Assembly: GCA_017416915.1 (NCBI GenBank)
Contig: JAFQAN010000006.1
Coordinates: 50,095 to 114,094 of the forward strand
Direction of reading: 5' to 3'
From: Alistipes sp.
GTDB taxonomy: Bacteria; Bacteroidota; Bacteroidia; Bacteroidales; Rikenellaceae
DNA length: 64,000 bases
In this document: positions 34,241-42,693 of the stretch, piece after piece
Layout of the letters: the number at the start of each line of letters is the position of its first letter
How positions within the stretch are numbered: position 1 is the first letter of the stretch
Notes under the pieces: generated by a model
Told to the model about the DNA's origin: nothing
The model's input: the letters and a program-made list of their open reading frames with translations, nothing else
The model's database searches: none
Translations under genes and position numbers: made by a program

Positions 34241-34588
34241 CTATTTGTCGTCGAGGCGTTCGAGCTTTATATCGCCCAAATAGTGGTCGCTCTCGGAGAG
34301 TATTATGCGCCGAGCGGCAAACTCGCCACCATTCGACTCGCCATCAATATCTTGGATAAGTAGCTCGCCACCCGTAGCACGGAGCGAAAACCTGCCATCA
34401 TCGTCCGAGAGGTCGTTATCGCCACCCAACGAGAGCTGTATGCCACTGATAGCGTTGCCCTTATCATCGACAACACGTCCCGACGTACCCCACTCTTCGT
34501 GGTACTCGTCATAGGGCGTACCGTAGCACGCCACTGTGGTTATGGATATGCCCATAAGGGCAAAGAGCCTTGTTAGAAATCGTCCCAT
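34241..34588 (-). CDS. Small lipoprotein, rSAM cassette member 2
   Basis: 115 residues, lipobox TTVAC (Cys about 21). It carries the family pattern GRVVDDKGNAISGIQLSLGG and IQDIDGESNGGEFAARRIIL ... YLGDIKLERLDD, a compact Ig/carboxypeptidase-regulatory-like fold. It is shorter than the two members upstream. The start at 34588 is chosen because it begins the signal peptide and lies 10 nt after the preceding stop. Confidence 0.75.
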   Translation of the reverse strand: MGRFLTRLFALMGISITTVACYGTPYDEYHEEWGTSGRVVDDKGNAISGIQLSLGGDNDLSDDDGRFSLRATGGELLIQDIDGESNGGEFAARRIILSESDHYLGDIKLERLDDK

Positions 34589-34598
34589 AACCCAATAC

Positions 34599-35027
34599 TT
34601 AGTTATCGGCAAAATCCACCTGCATCAGTTCAATATCGCCAAGTTCGATAAAACTGCTCCCTAAAAAGCCGTTCGAGTCGGCTTTTTGAGGTGGCGTCAA
34701 GAGTGAACTTATATCCACAACACGCGTCGCCCATATGCCACGGTTATACTCGCCATCAACATCCTCAAATACAATCTTTACCGGCTTGTAGGGGTCGATA
34801 TGGGTATTGCCACCCATCTCACCCTTATAGTCGGTGTAGCCCTCGCGTCCTGGGAATTTTGCCCCCTCGGGATAGACATAGATGCCCTGTATCGGCTCGC
34901 CTGCCTCATCCACGACACGCGCCGTAATCCACAGCACGTAGTACTGGTTTTTCTTCAATGTCTGCTCCTTCTCGCAACCAGCAACACCTAATAGCAGGGC
35001 TAATATTACGATAAAATACCTCCTCAT
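34599..35027 (-). CDS. Small lipoprotein, rSAM cassette member 3
   Basis: 142 residues, lipobox GVAGC (Cys about 18). Pattern ITARVVDEAGEPIQGIYVYPEG, then YTDYKGEMGG and FEDVDGEYNRGIWATRVVDIS, ending FIELGDIELMQVDFADN. It belongs to the same Ig-like family as its neighbours but is more diverged in the middle. An upstream in-frame alternative start exists at 35048 (TTG). The ATG at 35027 was chosen because it begins the signal peptide. Confidence 0.75.
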   Translation of the reverse strand: MRRYFIVILALLLGVAGCEKEQTLKKNQYYVLWITARVVDEAGEPIQGIYVYPEGAKFPGREGYTDYKGEMGGNTHIDPYKPVKIVFEDVDGEYNRGIWATRVVDISSLLTPPQKADSNGFLGSSFIELGDIELMQVDFADN

Positions 35028-35053
35028 AATGCCTTGTTTTTGATGCAATTAAT

Positions 35054-35509
35054 CTACTCGTTACTATCTTTTCGTGTCATAACCACGTCGCCCAGAGAGA
35101 CCTCGTAATCGCCATCGTACCAAGCGCCCTCGCCCTCGTGGGTCTGCTGCACCTTGTCGGATATATCGAGCCGCAGAGTCTCGAACTCTCCCCCATTCAG
35201 CTCGCCGTCAATATCGACAAACTCAACAACATTCTGACTACCTGGCCAACAGCTGCCCGAAGCATCAATTAGCCCTAAATAGTCCGACACGCCTGTTTGA
35301 TTGTCAAAGCTATCGCCCTCTGGACTCGCAACGATACCCTGAATGGGGTTACCCTCGCTATCAACAACACGTGCCGAGAGTCGGAATTGAATGTGCGGAA
35401 CTCCATATTCTGCCACTCCGCCACCATCCCAGCCACCATCCGAGCCATCATCACAGCCCGAGACACCAACGCCAAGAAGTCCTAAAAGAATGTAGATAAG
35501 TCGTTTCAT
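35054..35509 (-). CDS. Small lipoprotein, rSAM cassette member 4
   Basis: 151 residues, lipobox GVSGC (Cys about 19). A glycine/Asp spacer precedes LSARVVDSEGNPIQGIVASPEG, VSDYLGLIDASGS, FVDIDGELNGGEFETLRLDIS and YEVSLGDVVMTRKD. It aligns closely with member 5 (shared DIDGELNGGEFE and LGDVVMxRKD). The repeated family suggests local duplication. Confidence 0.78.
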   Translation of the reverse strand: MKRLIYILLGLLGVGVSGCDDGSDGGWDGGGVAEYGVPHIQFRLSARVVDSEGNPIQGIVASPEGDSFDNQTGVSDYLGLIDASGSCWPGSQNVVEFVDIDGELNGGEFETLRLDISDKVQQTHEGEGAWYDGDYEVSLGDVVMTRKDSNE

Positions 35510-35523
35510 ACTCCTATATATTA

Positions 35524-35976
35524 TTATCTATTTTCGTCTGTTTCGCCGTGTGGCTCGGCACCGTCTTTATCTTTGCGCTTCATTACCACATCGCCCAACT
35601 CCGCCTCGAAAGCTCCCCCATACCACTCGCCACTACCATTTTCGGTCTGAACAACACGACCCGCAAGGCTAACCTCCTGCTGCTCAAACTCGCCGCCGTT
35701 CAGCTCGCCATCAATATCCTCAAAAATAAGCCTATCTGGGCAACTTGACATATACCCTCCCTGAGCATCAATGTTTCCTAAGTAGTCGGAGTAACCCGTG
35801 TTTGCTCCAAAGTGTCCATAATTGCCTCGCACCAAAATACCTTGGATGGGAGTACCCTGCTCATCAACAACACGTGCAGTAAGGCGAAAATCGACGTGCG
35901 GCGCACCATACTCCACCCTACAACTTGCCATCGTTACCCCAAAAAGACCGAGCAGAAAGTAGATTAGTCGTTTCAT
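35524..35976 (-). CDS. Small lipoprotein, rSAM cassette member 5 (operon head)
   Basis: 150 residues, MKRLIYFLLGLFGVTMASC leader, then LTARVVDEQGTPIQGILVRGNYG, YSDYLGNIDAQGGY, FEDIDGELNGGEFEQQEVS and FEAELGDVVMKRKDK. It is the closest paralogue of member 4. It is the first gene after a good promoter at 36026-36058. Start at 35976 was preferred over the Met two codons upstream because it matches the leader of member 4. Confidence 0.78.
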   Translation of the reverse strand: MKRLIYFLLGLFGVTMASCRVEYGAPHVDFRLTARVVDEQGTPIQGILVRGNYGHFGANTGYSDYLGNIDAQGGYMSSCPDRLIFEDIDGELNGGEFEQQEVSLAGRVVQTENGSGEWYGGAFEAELGDVVMKRKDKDGAEPHGETDENR

Positions 35977-36025
35977 TGTCATCTCGATTTTTGCTTATTT
36001 TCGGCTATTAAGCCTTTGCTTAGTG

Positions 36026-36058
36026 CAAAGTTACAACACACACGTACCATTTTCCAAA
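36026..36058 (-). promoter_or_regulatory. Promoter for the lipoprotein-rSAM operon
   Basis: On the minus strand TTTG (36055-36058), 21-nt spacer, then TAACTTTG (36026-36033). It lies 50 nt upstream of the first lipoprotein start. Confidence 0.65.
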
Positions 36059-36097
36059 TTTTTTAACCAAAAATATTTCAGCGGCCGACTTACAAAC

Positions 36098-36170
36098 CAT
36101 TGAAAAACAGTACGTTACAAAATGAAACTTTGCCAATTTTTTAACTCATTGATTTTCAGTAAGTTACAAA
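36098..36170. repeat. Two 24-bp direct repeats, period 49, in the lipoprotein-ispG gap
   Basis: CATTGAaaaaCAGTAcGTTACAAA (36098-36121) and CATTGAttttCAGTAaGTTACAAA (36147-36170), differing at five positions, in a 300-bp AT-rich divergent intergenic region. A further TTGTAAC/GTTACA half-site lies near 36198. Possible regulator sites. No gene is seen between 35977 and 36310. Confidence 0.5.
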
Positions 36171-36281
36171 GGTGTATTTTTAACGACGCTATCAAATATT
36201 GTAACATATTGATAATCAATGCATAGCACCCAAGCAAAAGTTAAAAACGCGGGGAGCGCACCATTTTCCGAGAAAAAAGGC

Positions 36282-36289
36282 TAACTTTG
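36282..36289 (+). promoter_or_regulatory. Promoter -7 box for ispG
   Basis: TAACTTTG, 21 nt before the ispG start codon. Confidence 0.55.
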
Positions 36290-36310
36290 TAGAGTAATTT
36301 TTCGAGAGCT

Positions 36311-37789
36311 ATGCAGATAACAAAATTTTTGCGCCGACGCGCCCACGAAGTACGCATAGGCGACACCCTAATAGGCGGCAACCACCCTATCGCCGTGCAG
36401 TCGATGACCAACACCCCGACAGCCGATGTCGAGCTGTCCGTAGCGCAGACACGCCGCATAGCCGATGCGGGCGCCCCGATAGTGCGTCTCACGGCGCAGG
36501 GCAGACGCGAGGGCGAGGCACTTGCCCCGATTGTCGAGCGGCTGCGTAGCGATGGTTACAACACCGCCATAGTCGCCGACATACACTTCACGCCCGAGAT
36601 AGCGATGATAGCCGCCGAGGCGGTGGACAAGGTGCGCATAAACCCTGGTAACTTCCGCACGTCGAATGGCGAGTTGGAGCGACTCGTAGCGATATGTCGT
36701 CGCCGCGGCGTAGCACTGCGCATAGGCGTAAACCACGGCTCACTTGCCAAGCGCATATTTGACCAGTGGGGCGACACACCCGAGGGTATGGTTGCCTCGG
36801 CGATGGAGTTTCTAAGGATGTGCCGTGAGCTACAATTCGAGGATGTGGTGGTGTCGATGAAGTCGAGCAACACCCGCGTAATGGTACACGCATACCGCCT
36901 CCTGGTCGAGGCGATGGAGCGCGAAGAGATGACCTTCCCACTGCACATTGGCGTAACCGAGGCGGGCGACGGCATCGAGGGTAGAGTGAAGAGCGCCGTA
37001 GGCATTGGCTCTCTGCTTGCCGACGGCATCGGCGACACGTTGCGCGTATCGCTGACCGAAGATCCCGAGTGCGAGGTACCCGTAGGCAACGCCCTCGTGG
37101 CACACTTTGCAAAGCGCGACGGCGAATTTGAGGTAAAGCACCCCGAGCGCTACTCGCCCACGAAGTATCAGCCACGAACAACACATAAGCCTATAATACA
37201 TAGCGAGATAACCGACCTATACGACATTGTGGATGCTACCTCGGCAAACCCCACAGCAGAGTGGCGCGCAGCGATACTCAACCGCGACGACAGCCGCCCC
37301 GTAGTGATACGTCGTCGCTACGACGAGAGCGACAAGGAGCTTGTGGCACTTCACGCCGCAGCAGATATGGGTCTGCTACTCATAGACGGTCTTGCCGACG
37401 GCGTATGGGTGGACGCCCCTGCGCTGAGCGAGGCCGAGCAGAGCGACTTAGAGCTGATGATACTGCAAGCGGCGCGTGTACGCTTCTCGCGTACGGAGTA
37501 TATAGCGTGTCCAAGCTGCGGACGTACGCTCTACGACATACAGCAGACACTCGCTACGATAAAGGCTCGAACATCACACCTCAAAGACCTGAAAATAGGC
37601 GTGATGGGGTGCATCGTGAACGGACCTGGCGAGATGGCAGATGCCGACTACGGCTATGTAGGCTCGTCACCAGAACACATTACACTATATCGCGGCAGAG
37701 AGATTGTCGAGCGCAACATCCACCAGAGCGAAGCTCTCGACCACCTCATCGAGATTATCAAGGCGGACGGCCGCTGGATAGAGCCTTAA
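36311..37789 (+). CDS. ispG: 4-hydroxy-3-methylbut-2-enyl-diphosphate synthase
   Basis: A 492-residue IspG (GcpE) of the MEP isoprenoid pathway, converting MEcPP to HMBPP with a 4Fe-4S cluster. The TIM barrel opens VRIGDTLIGGNHPIAVQSMTNT. The cluster ligands are in CPSCGRTLYD, GVMGCIVNGPGE (Cys, Cys, Cys and Glu). Many Bacteroidota and plant enzymes are about 600-740 residues because of a third A* domain. This one is 492, longer than the E. coli form (about 370) but with a reduced insert between about residues 270 and 395. Confidence 0.94.
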   Translation: MQITKFLRRRAHEVRIGDTLIGGNHPIAVQSMTNTPTADVELSVAQTRRIADAGAPIVRLTAQGRREGEALAPIVERLRSDGYNTAIVADIHFTPEIAMIAAEAVDKVRINPGNFRTSNGELERLVAICRRRGVALRIGVNHGSLAKRIFDQWGDTPEGMVASAMEFLRMCRELQFEDVVVSMKSSNTRVMVHAYRLLVEAMEREEMTFPLHIGVTEAGDGIEGRVKSAVGIGSLLADGIGDTLRVSLTEDPECEVPVGNALVAHFAKRDGEFEVKHPERYSPTKYQPRTTHKPIIHSEITDLYDIVDATSANPTAEWRAAILNRDDSRPVVIRRRYDESDKELVALHAAADMGLLLIDGLADGVWVDAPALSEAEQSDLELMILQAARVRFSRTEYIACPSCGRTLYDIQQTLATIKARTSHLKDLKIGVMGCIVNGPGEMADADYGYVGSSPEHITLYRGREIVERNIHQSEALDHLIEIIKADGRWIEP

Positions 37790-37807
37790 CCAAAACTATC
37801 TTGGAGC

Positions 37808-38536
37808 GTGGCACTCAAATCGTACAAAGCACGAGGCATAGTTCTCGGCAGGTTGAAGTATGGCGATAACGGCGTTATTGTGCATATACTCACCGACGTT
37901 GTGGGTCGCCAGAGCTATATGATACAGGGGGTAAAACCCACAGCGCGTGGCTCGAAGATGGCTCTTCTGCAACCGATGTTTACGGTAGAGTTTGAGGGTC
38001 TTACATCGTCAAAGATGTCGCTGCACCGCATGAAGGACGTCGTCCCAGGCATCGTACTACAAAGCATACCCTTCGACGTGCGAAAATCGACAATGGCGCT
38101 CTTTATGGCAGAGGTGCTATACCGTCTTGTGCGCGAAAACGAGGTGGCCGAGGGTCTCTTCGACTTTGTATGGGGTTCGGTGGCGGCACTCGACCACATT
38201 GACGAGGGCATCGCCAACTTCCACCTATGGTTCTTGGCAAACCTGAGCCGACCATTAGGCTTCTCGCCCGACAACGAATACTGCGACGGCGCGTGGCTCG
38301 ACATCCGCGACGGACACTTCACACCACACGCCCTGCTACCCTCCGAGGCGCTGACACCCGAGAACGCACGAATACTGCACGATATGTTGGAGTGCGACGT
38401 GCGCTACTTAGGAGAGATAGGACTCAACCGCGCCGAACGTGTAGAGTTCTTGGAGGCGATGCTCAAATACTACGCCTACCACCTCGACTCGATACGCTCA
38501 GTCGAATCACTCCGCGTCCTCCAAGAAGTTTTTTAG
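37808..38536 (+). CDS. recO: DNA repair protein RecO
   Basis: 242 residues. An N-terminal OB fold (KSYKARGIVLGRLKYGDNGVIVHILTD) is followed by a helical domain. RecO acts with RecR to load RecA on SSB-coated gaps. It begins with GTG at 37808, preceded by a TTGGAG-like ribosome site. It lies 18 nt downstream of ispG, probably co-transcribed. No zinc-finger Cys set is evident, as in many Bacteroidota RecO. Confidence 0.85.
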   Translation: MALKSYKARGIVLGRLKYGDNGVIVHILTDVVGRQSYMIQGVKPTARGSKMALLQPMFTVEFEGLTSSKMSLHRMKDVVPGIVLQSIPFDVRKSTMALFMAEVLYRLVRENEVAEGLFDFVWGSVAALDHIDEGIANFHLWFLANLSRPLGFSPDNEYCDGAWLDIRDGHFTPHALLPSEALTPENARILHDMLECDVRYLGEIGLNRAERVEFLEAMLKYYAYHLDSIRSVESLRVLQEVF

Positions 38537-38599
38537 ACGATGGGGAGCGAAACTCCCTGCCGAGCGAAAAGGGGAAACAATAGAAGACTATACAGACCA

Positions 38600-39730
38600 A
38601 TGAAACGCATACTTCTCGCATTCGACAAATTCAAGGGGTCGCTTACATCCGACGAGGTTGCCGACGCCTTTGCGCACGGCATTAGAGATGTCGTACCCCA
38701 CTGCGAGATACGCCGCATAGCGATTGCCGACGGCGGCGAGGGTACTACCGAGACACTATGTCGAGAGCTGAGTGCCGAGCGTGTGAGCCTCACGGTGAGC
38801 GACCCTCTGGGACGTCCCATCGAGGCACACTACGCCATAAGCGGTCGCACGGCAATAATAGAGATGGCAGCGGCGAGCGGTCTGACACTGCTGACATCGA
38901 ACGAGCGCAACCCTCTCAAAACCACGACATACGGCACTGGCGAGATGGTGGCTGATGCCATAGCTCGGGGCTGCCAACACATAGTCTTGGGCATAGGTGG
39001 CAGCGCCACAAACGATGGTGGTATGGGGTTACTCGAAGCCTTAGGATGCCGCTTCTTGGATGCCACAGGAGAGCCTCTCTATGGCTGTGGCGAGAGCCTC
39101 GAACAGATAGCCACAATTGATAGCAGCACCCTCCTTCCTCAACTTACCAGCACCCGCATAACCATCGCCTGCGACGTTGATAACCCGCTTACGGGGGAGT
39201 GTGGCGCCGCTCGCATATATGCCCCACAAAAGGGTGCCGACGAGGCTACGGTAGTACGCCTCGACAAGGGTATGGAACACTTTGCCGACATCGTGCTGAG
39301 CACCATAGGCATCGCGATAAAAGAGATGGCTGGTGCGGGGGCTGCGGGCGGTATGGGTGGCGGGTGCTATGCGCTGCTTGGCGCTCGGCTACGGCGCGGC
39401 ATAGAGGTAGTATTGGAGCTACTGCGCTTCGACGAATATGCCGAGGGCTGCGACCTTATAATCACGGGCGAGGGGCGCATCGACAGACAGACGCTACGTG
39501 GCAAGGCCCCACACGGAATACTGCGCCACGCACAACGATTGGGTATCCCCGTAATAGCCGTTGGCGGCAGCGTGGAACTATCTGATGGACTGCGCAATAG
39601 CGGCTTTCGGGCGATATATGCCACAACACCCGACACTATGTCGCTCGACGAGGCTATGCGCCACGACACAGCGAAGCGCAACCTGCGACTCACAGCACAG
39701 CGTATCGCCCAGGAGTGGCTACTCAGATAA
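38600..39730 (+). CDS. glxK: Glycerate 2-kinase
   Basis: A 376-residue GK-I family kinase that phosphorylates D-glycerate to 2-phosphoglycerate. It opens MKRILLAFDKFKGSLTSDEVADAF and contains ADGGEGTTETL, IGGSATNDGGMGLLEALG, and MAGAGAAGGMGGGCYALLGA, all family signatures, ending with TGEGRIDRQTLRGKAPHG. The start at 38600 is chosen because the family's first strand begins here. An upstream in-frame Met adds a non-conserved basic stretch. Follows recO by 63 nt. Confidence 0.93.
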   Translation: MKRILLAFDKFKGSLTSDEVADAFAHGIRDVVPHCEIRRIAIADGGEGTTETLCRELSAERVSLTVSDPLGRPIEAHYAISGRTAIIEMAAASGLTLLTSNERNPLKTTTYGTGEMVADAIARGCQHIVLGIGGSATNDGGMGLLEALGCRFLDATGEPLYGCGESLEQIATIDSSTLLPQLTSTRITIACDVDNPLTGECGAARIYAPQKGADEATVVRLDKGMEHFADIVLSTIGIAIKEMAGAGAAGGMGGGCYALLGARLRRGIEVVLELLRFDEYAEGCDLIITGEGRIDRQTLRGKAPHGILRHAQRLGIPVIAVGGSVELSDGLRNSGFRAIYATTPDTMSLDEAMRHDTAKRNLRLTAQRIAQEWLLR

Positions 39731-39783
39731 TGAAAGCGGACTGACCTAAAAAGGGGATTTTGTCAGCCCCCAAAAAACAAAGA

Positions 39784-39804
39784 GAGTGAACGAATTATTC
39801 ACTC
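39784..39804. terminator. Hairpin between convergent glxK and AraC genes
   Basis: A 7-bp stem GAGTGAA/TTCACTC with a 7-nt loop, followed by CCCTTC. Likely modest terminator. Confidence 0.4.
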
Positions 39805-39859
39805 CCCTTCATTTAACTCATCGCGCAAGATGATTGCCCCGATGGTCGATTGTAAGCGT

Positions 39860-40717
39860 TTACTGCTCTGCCAACTTCTTGGCACGAGCCTCCTTACGAA
39901 TCTTCAACGGCGTCTTCTTCAAATATTTGCGACAGAAGAGTGCGAAGTGTCCGTGGTTGGTAAAGCTATACATCTTGATAATACTCTTCAACGGCACGTT
40001 GGTCTCCGTAAGCAAGCGCTCAATCTCGACAATACGCTGCTTCTGCATCCAGCTATACGGCGTATCGTTGAACTCCTGCTTAAACATATTGTTGAAGTGC
40101 TGGATGCTGAAACCGCAGATGTCGGCAAGCTCCTCGACGGTCTTGACGCGCGGTGCGTTGTTGCGTACCAACGAGGCGAATGACTGGTTGCGGTCGAAGA
40201 GGTTGTAGAATGTGCGAAGCTGTATCTGCGGCGTATAGAAGAACTTGAAGATGACGAACATCTCCTGTATCTTGGCGCGATGCAGATGGTTACACTTCAT
40301 ATTGTTCTGCTGATAGAGCTTAACCGAGCGCAACAGCAAATCAAGAGGCTCGTTGAAGGCTACCTGCGTAAACTTGTAGTTAATCTTCTTAATCTTGCCG
40401 ACAATGCTGTTGAACGGTATCATATCACACGCAGCGCCAGCAGCGATAAAGTGTGCCTTGACAATCTCGACATCGCTAAGTGCCACAATCTCATAGGTGT
40501 AGGCACGGAAGCAGAAGACGAAGTGTCCCTCACGCACGACATAGTTGCGGCGCTCCTCCGAGGTAATCTCGAAGCTACCCGACATCAGGAAGATAAGGTT
40601 GTTCTGTTCTCCATTTTGGATTGTTAGCGTCTCACCCTCACGCAAGGTTATAAAGTTAAAACCCGCCTCGGGTTCCAAGGTGTATGAATGGCAGGTTGCT
40701 GGACACTGATTTGACAT
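39860..40717 (-). CDS. AraC-family transcriptional regulator
   Basis: 285 residues. An N-terminal cupin-like sensing domain (about 1-100, FNFITLREGETLTIQNGEQ) precedes a C-terminal double HTH (about 185-285; VKTVEELADICGFSIQHFNNMFKQEFNDTPYSWMQKQR and LKSIIKMYSFTNHGHFALFCRKYLKKTPL). The effector is unknown. An inverted repeat just upstream of its own promoter suggests autoregulation. No metabolic gene is divergent from it, so its target is unclear. Confidence 0.9.
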   Translation of the reverse strand: MSNQCPATCHSYTLEPEAGFNFITLREGETLTIQNGEQNNLIFLMSGSFEITSEERRNYVVREGHFVFCFRAYTYEIVALSDVEIVKAHFIAAGAACDMIPFNSIVGKIKKINYKFTQVAFNEPLDLLLRSVKLYQQNNMKCNHLHRAKIQEMFVIFKFFYTPQIQLRTFYNLFDRNQSFASLVRNNAPRVKTVEELADICGFSIQHFNNMFKQEFNDTPYSWMQKQRIVEIERLLTETNVPLKSIIKMYSFTNHGHFALFCRKYLKKTPLKIRKEARAKKLAEQ

Positions 40718-40771
40718 ACTATTTATAATTTTAGGTTGTAGTTTTTGATTATTTGCCTCCTAATAGCAATA

Positions 40772-40801
40772 CAAATATACGCACGAATTTTGAATATCCA
40801 A
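40772..40801 (-). promoter_or_regulatory. Promoter of the AraC regulator
   Basis: On the minus strand TTG (40799-40801), 19-nt spacer, TATATTTG (40772-40779). The start codon follows 54 nt downstream. Confidence 0.65.
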
Positions 40802-40803
40802 GC

Positions 40804-40839
40804 ATTTTGCACACAAAATATTAATAAAATGTGCAAAAT
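40804..40839. promoter_or_regulatory. Perfect 10-bp inverted repeat, probable operator
   Basis: ATTTTGCACA (40804-40813) and TGTGCAAAAT (40830-40839), 16-nt spacer, directly upstream of the -33 box of the AraC gene. A third imperfect copy, ATATGCACTTTT, follows at 40838-40849. The position suits an activator or autoregulator site. Confidence 0.5.
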
Positions 40840-40944
40840 ATGCACTTTTAAGGTCTTTTTTCACCCCTAAAAGATAACGATGCTACAAAATGTTGGATAT
40901 ATAAATTGGGCTACGAGTCTCTCGAAGGAGAGCTAAGCAGCCAC

Positions 40945-42009
40945 CTAAGGCTCGAAGTTACAACGCAGTATCACGGGCTGCGGCTCCTCCGCCTTAATCG
41001 CCGCAATCATCCTATCCAAGTAGCACTGGATGTCATCGCGCAGACGCTTGTAGAGCGGGCAAGAGGTGTAGTTCTCGTTGTCGAGCAGCACGTCGCGTAT
41101 CGAGCGCAGGGTATTGGTGTAGTTTTGCAGCTCGTTCTTCTTGGCAACACCCTCGACCTTCGACTGATGAATCTTCGCCACGGAGAGCTGTCGTAGCTTA
41201 TCACACACAGCACTAAGCAGAGGCATTACCACGTTGTCCATAAGTGTATGGCCGTGCATAAAGAGGTAGCAGTTATCTCTCTCGACACCCAACGACCTGA
41301 GGCGCTCGGCATAGGCCTCCATTTGCAGCCTCTCTTCGGGGTTATTCTCCTCCAACGAACGTAGCCTACGCTCCACGTTGCGCTGCAACCACGCCAACGT
41401 ACTCTCGCCATTGAGGCGTATATCGACATAGTTGAGACGCACCGAGGCACGGAACTCGGCGAGCGTGAAGATATTTTCGTGCGACTGCTGCGCCGAATAT
41501 ACATACCACAAAAATAGCGGATAGATGGTCGAAGAGTAGGCGGCAAAGAAGCGCTCGAAGTCGAAGATGCGCGTATCGTTCTTCGTAGCCTTGACACATA
41601 CGTTACGTAGCGACGGCGCATAGCAGAGGTAGTTCTCCGTGGCGTAGGTATAGGTATGGAACATATTGTCGGCGGCAAGGATGTCGTGCGACTGCTCCGT
41701 GCTACCATCGAAGAGGTAGTCGAAGTCGGAATCGACACACAGCAACACCTCGTCGGCGGCATAGCGACCTATCATCGACATCAGCACCTTCTTACCCTTG
41801 GGTAGGTCATCGCGGTTGGGGACCGATATTTCGAAGCGCAGGTAGGGGTTGTGAAAGTGGTCGAAGATGCCACGCCAAAAGGCGACATCCTCGTAGCCCT
41901 CGACAAAGACACGCACCAACTTACGGTCATCCTCGGGTGGCAGTATCTCGGGTAGGCGGTCGGGGTTAAACGACGTCAGATTACGCTTACGTTTTCTGTT
42001 TCGGCTCAT
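40945..42009 (-). CDS. DUF4435 protein with Toprim-like acidic motifs
   Basis: 354 residues. The first conserved block VRVFVEGYEDVAFW supplies a Glu (37) and the second LLCVDSDFDYLF a D-x-D (93, 95), the arrangement of Toprim nuclease/primase folds. The DUF4435 family (PF14491) fits by these motifs and by length. Several DUF4435 members occur next to AAA ATPases in defence-type loci. Here it stands alone, with no ATPase partner. A basic start (MSRNRKRKRN) could bind nucleic acid. Activity is unknown. Confidence 0.7.
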   Translation of the reverse strand: MSRNRKRKRNLTSFNPDRLPEILPPEDDRKLVRVFVEGYEDVAFWRGIFDHFHNPYLRFEISVPNRDDLPKGKKVLMSMIGRYAADEVLLCVDSDFDYLFDGSTEQSHDILAADNMFHTYTYATENYLCYAPSLRNVCVKATKNDTRIFDFERFFAAYSSTIYPLFLWYVYSAQQSHENIFTLAEFRASVRLNYVDIRLNGESTLAWLQRNVERRLRSLEENNPEERLQMEAYAERLRSLGVERDNCYLFMHGHTLMDNVVMPLLSAVCDKLRQLSVAKIHQSKVEGVAKKNELQNYTNTLRSIRDVLLDNENYTSCPLYKRLRDDIQCYLDRMIAAIKAEEPQPVILRCNFEP

Positions 42010-42063
42010 CGCTTTTTCAGATGTTTGTTTTGTTTGTCTGTGGTAAAGTTACAAAAAAAATAT

Positions 42064-42071
42064 TAACTTTG
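42064..42071 (+). promoter_or_regulatory. Promoter -7 box for the SUI1-family gene
   Basis: TAACTTTG, giving a leader of about 90 nt. A weaker divergent TAACTTTA lies on the minus strand just before it, suitable for the DUF4435 gene. Confidence 0.5.
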
Positions 42072-42166
42072 TGCTTAGAAGCGACGTTTCGGAGAAATTA
42101 TGTGCCGTAGGCATAGTTTTTTCGTCGGCAACAACCAAACATTAATAGCACAAACAACACTCAACA

Positions 42167-42508
42167 ATGGCAAACGACTGGAAAGAGCGCTTGGGTGTGG
42201 TCTTCTCAACCAACCCCGACTACCAATACGATACCGCTACCGAGAGCGAGGCGGAGACCTTAGCGCCCGAGAAGCAGAACCTACGCATATGGCTTGATAG
42301 GCTCAAAGGCGGACGTGTGGCAACCGTCATACGCGGCTTCGTAGGCTCGGCCGATGACCTCGCGGCACTTGGCAAGGAGCTAAAAACACGCTGCGGCGTG
42401 GGAGGCACGGCAAAGGAGGGCGAGATAATCATTCAGGGCGACCACCGCGACCGCATCTTGGAGCTGCTGACAAAGGCGGGATACCGCTGCAAAAAGTCGG
42501 GAGGATAG
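42167..42508 (+). CDS. SUI1/YciH-family translation factor
   Basis: A 113-residue eIF1-like protein. The C-terminal SUI1 domain (about 40-110) shows LKGGRVATVIRGFVG, LKTRCGVGGTAKEGEIIIQGDHRDRILELL and a Gly-rich end. Eukaryotic eIF1 checks start-codon fidelity. Bacterial YciH modulates initiation with non-canonical codons. The first 40 residues are a variable leader. It stands alone with its own promoter. Confidence 0.9.
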   Translation: MANDWKERLGVVFSTNPDYQYDTATESEAETLAPEKQNLRIWLDRLKGGRVATVIRGFVGSADDLAALGKELKTRCGVGGTAKEGEIIIQGDHRDRILELLTKAGYRCKKSGG

Positions 42509-42592
42509 CCCCACACGCCATTGACAAGCCCCCACTTAACGCGTTGCGACACCTTTTATCTACACACTTATACACATTTTTAGCTGTGGAAG

Positions 42593-42623
42593 TTGTAAAA
42601 GTTAGCGAAAAAACGTATCTTTG
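42593..42623 (+). promoter_or_regulatory. Promoter for kbl
   Basis: TTG (42593-42595), 20-nt spacer, TATCTTTG (42616-42623). The kbl start codon is 71 nt further on. Confidence 0.75.
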
Positions 42624-42693
42624 TAGGAGTTTGTCCCGCAAATATCGACAAAAGAGTACAAAACAATACATAAACTACTAAAATCTATTAGCA

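Noticed and set aside
36588-37184. Open frames antisense to ispG
   Set aside because: ispG carries complete family motifs; the antisense frames are Arg/Pro/Ser-rich shadows.
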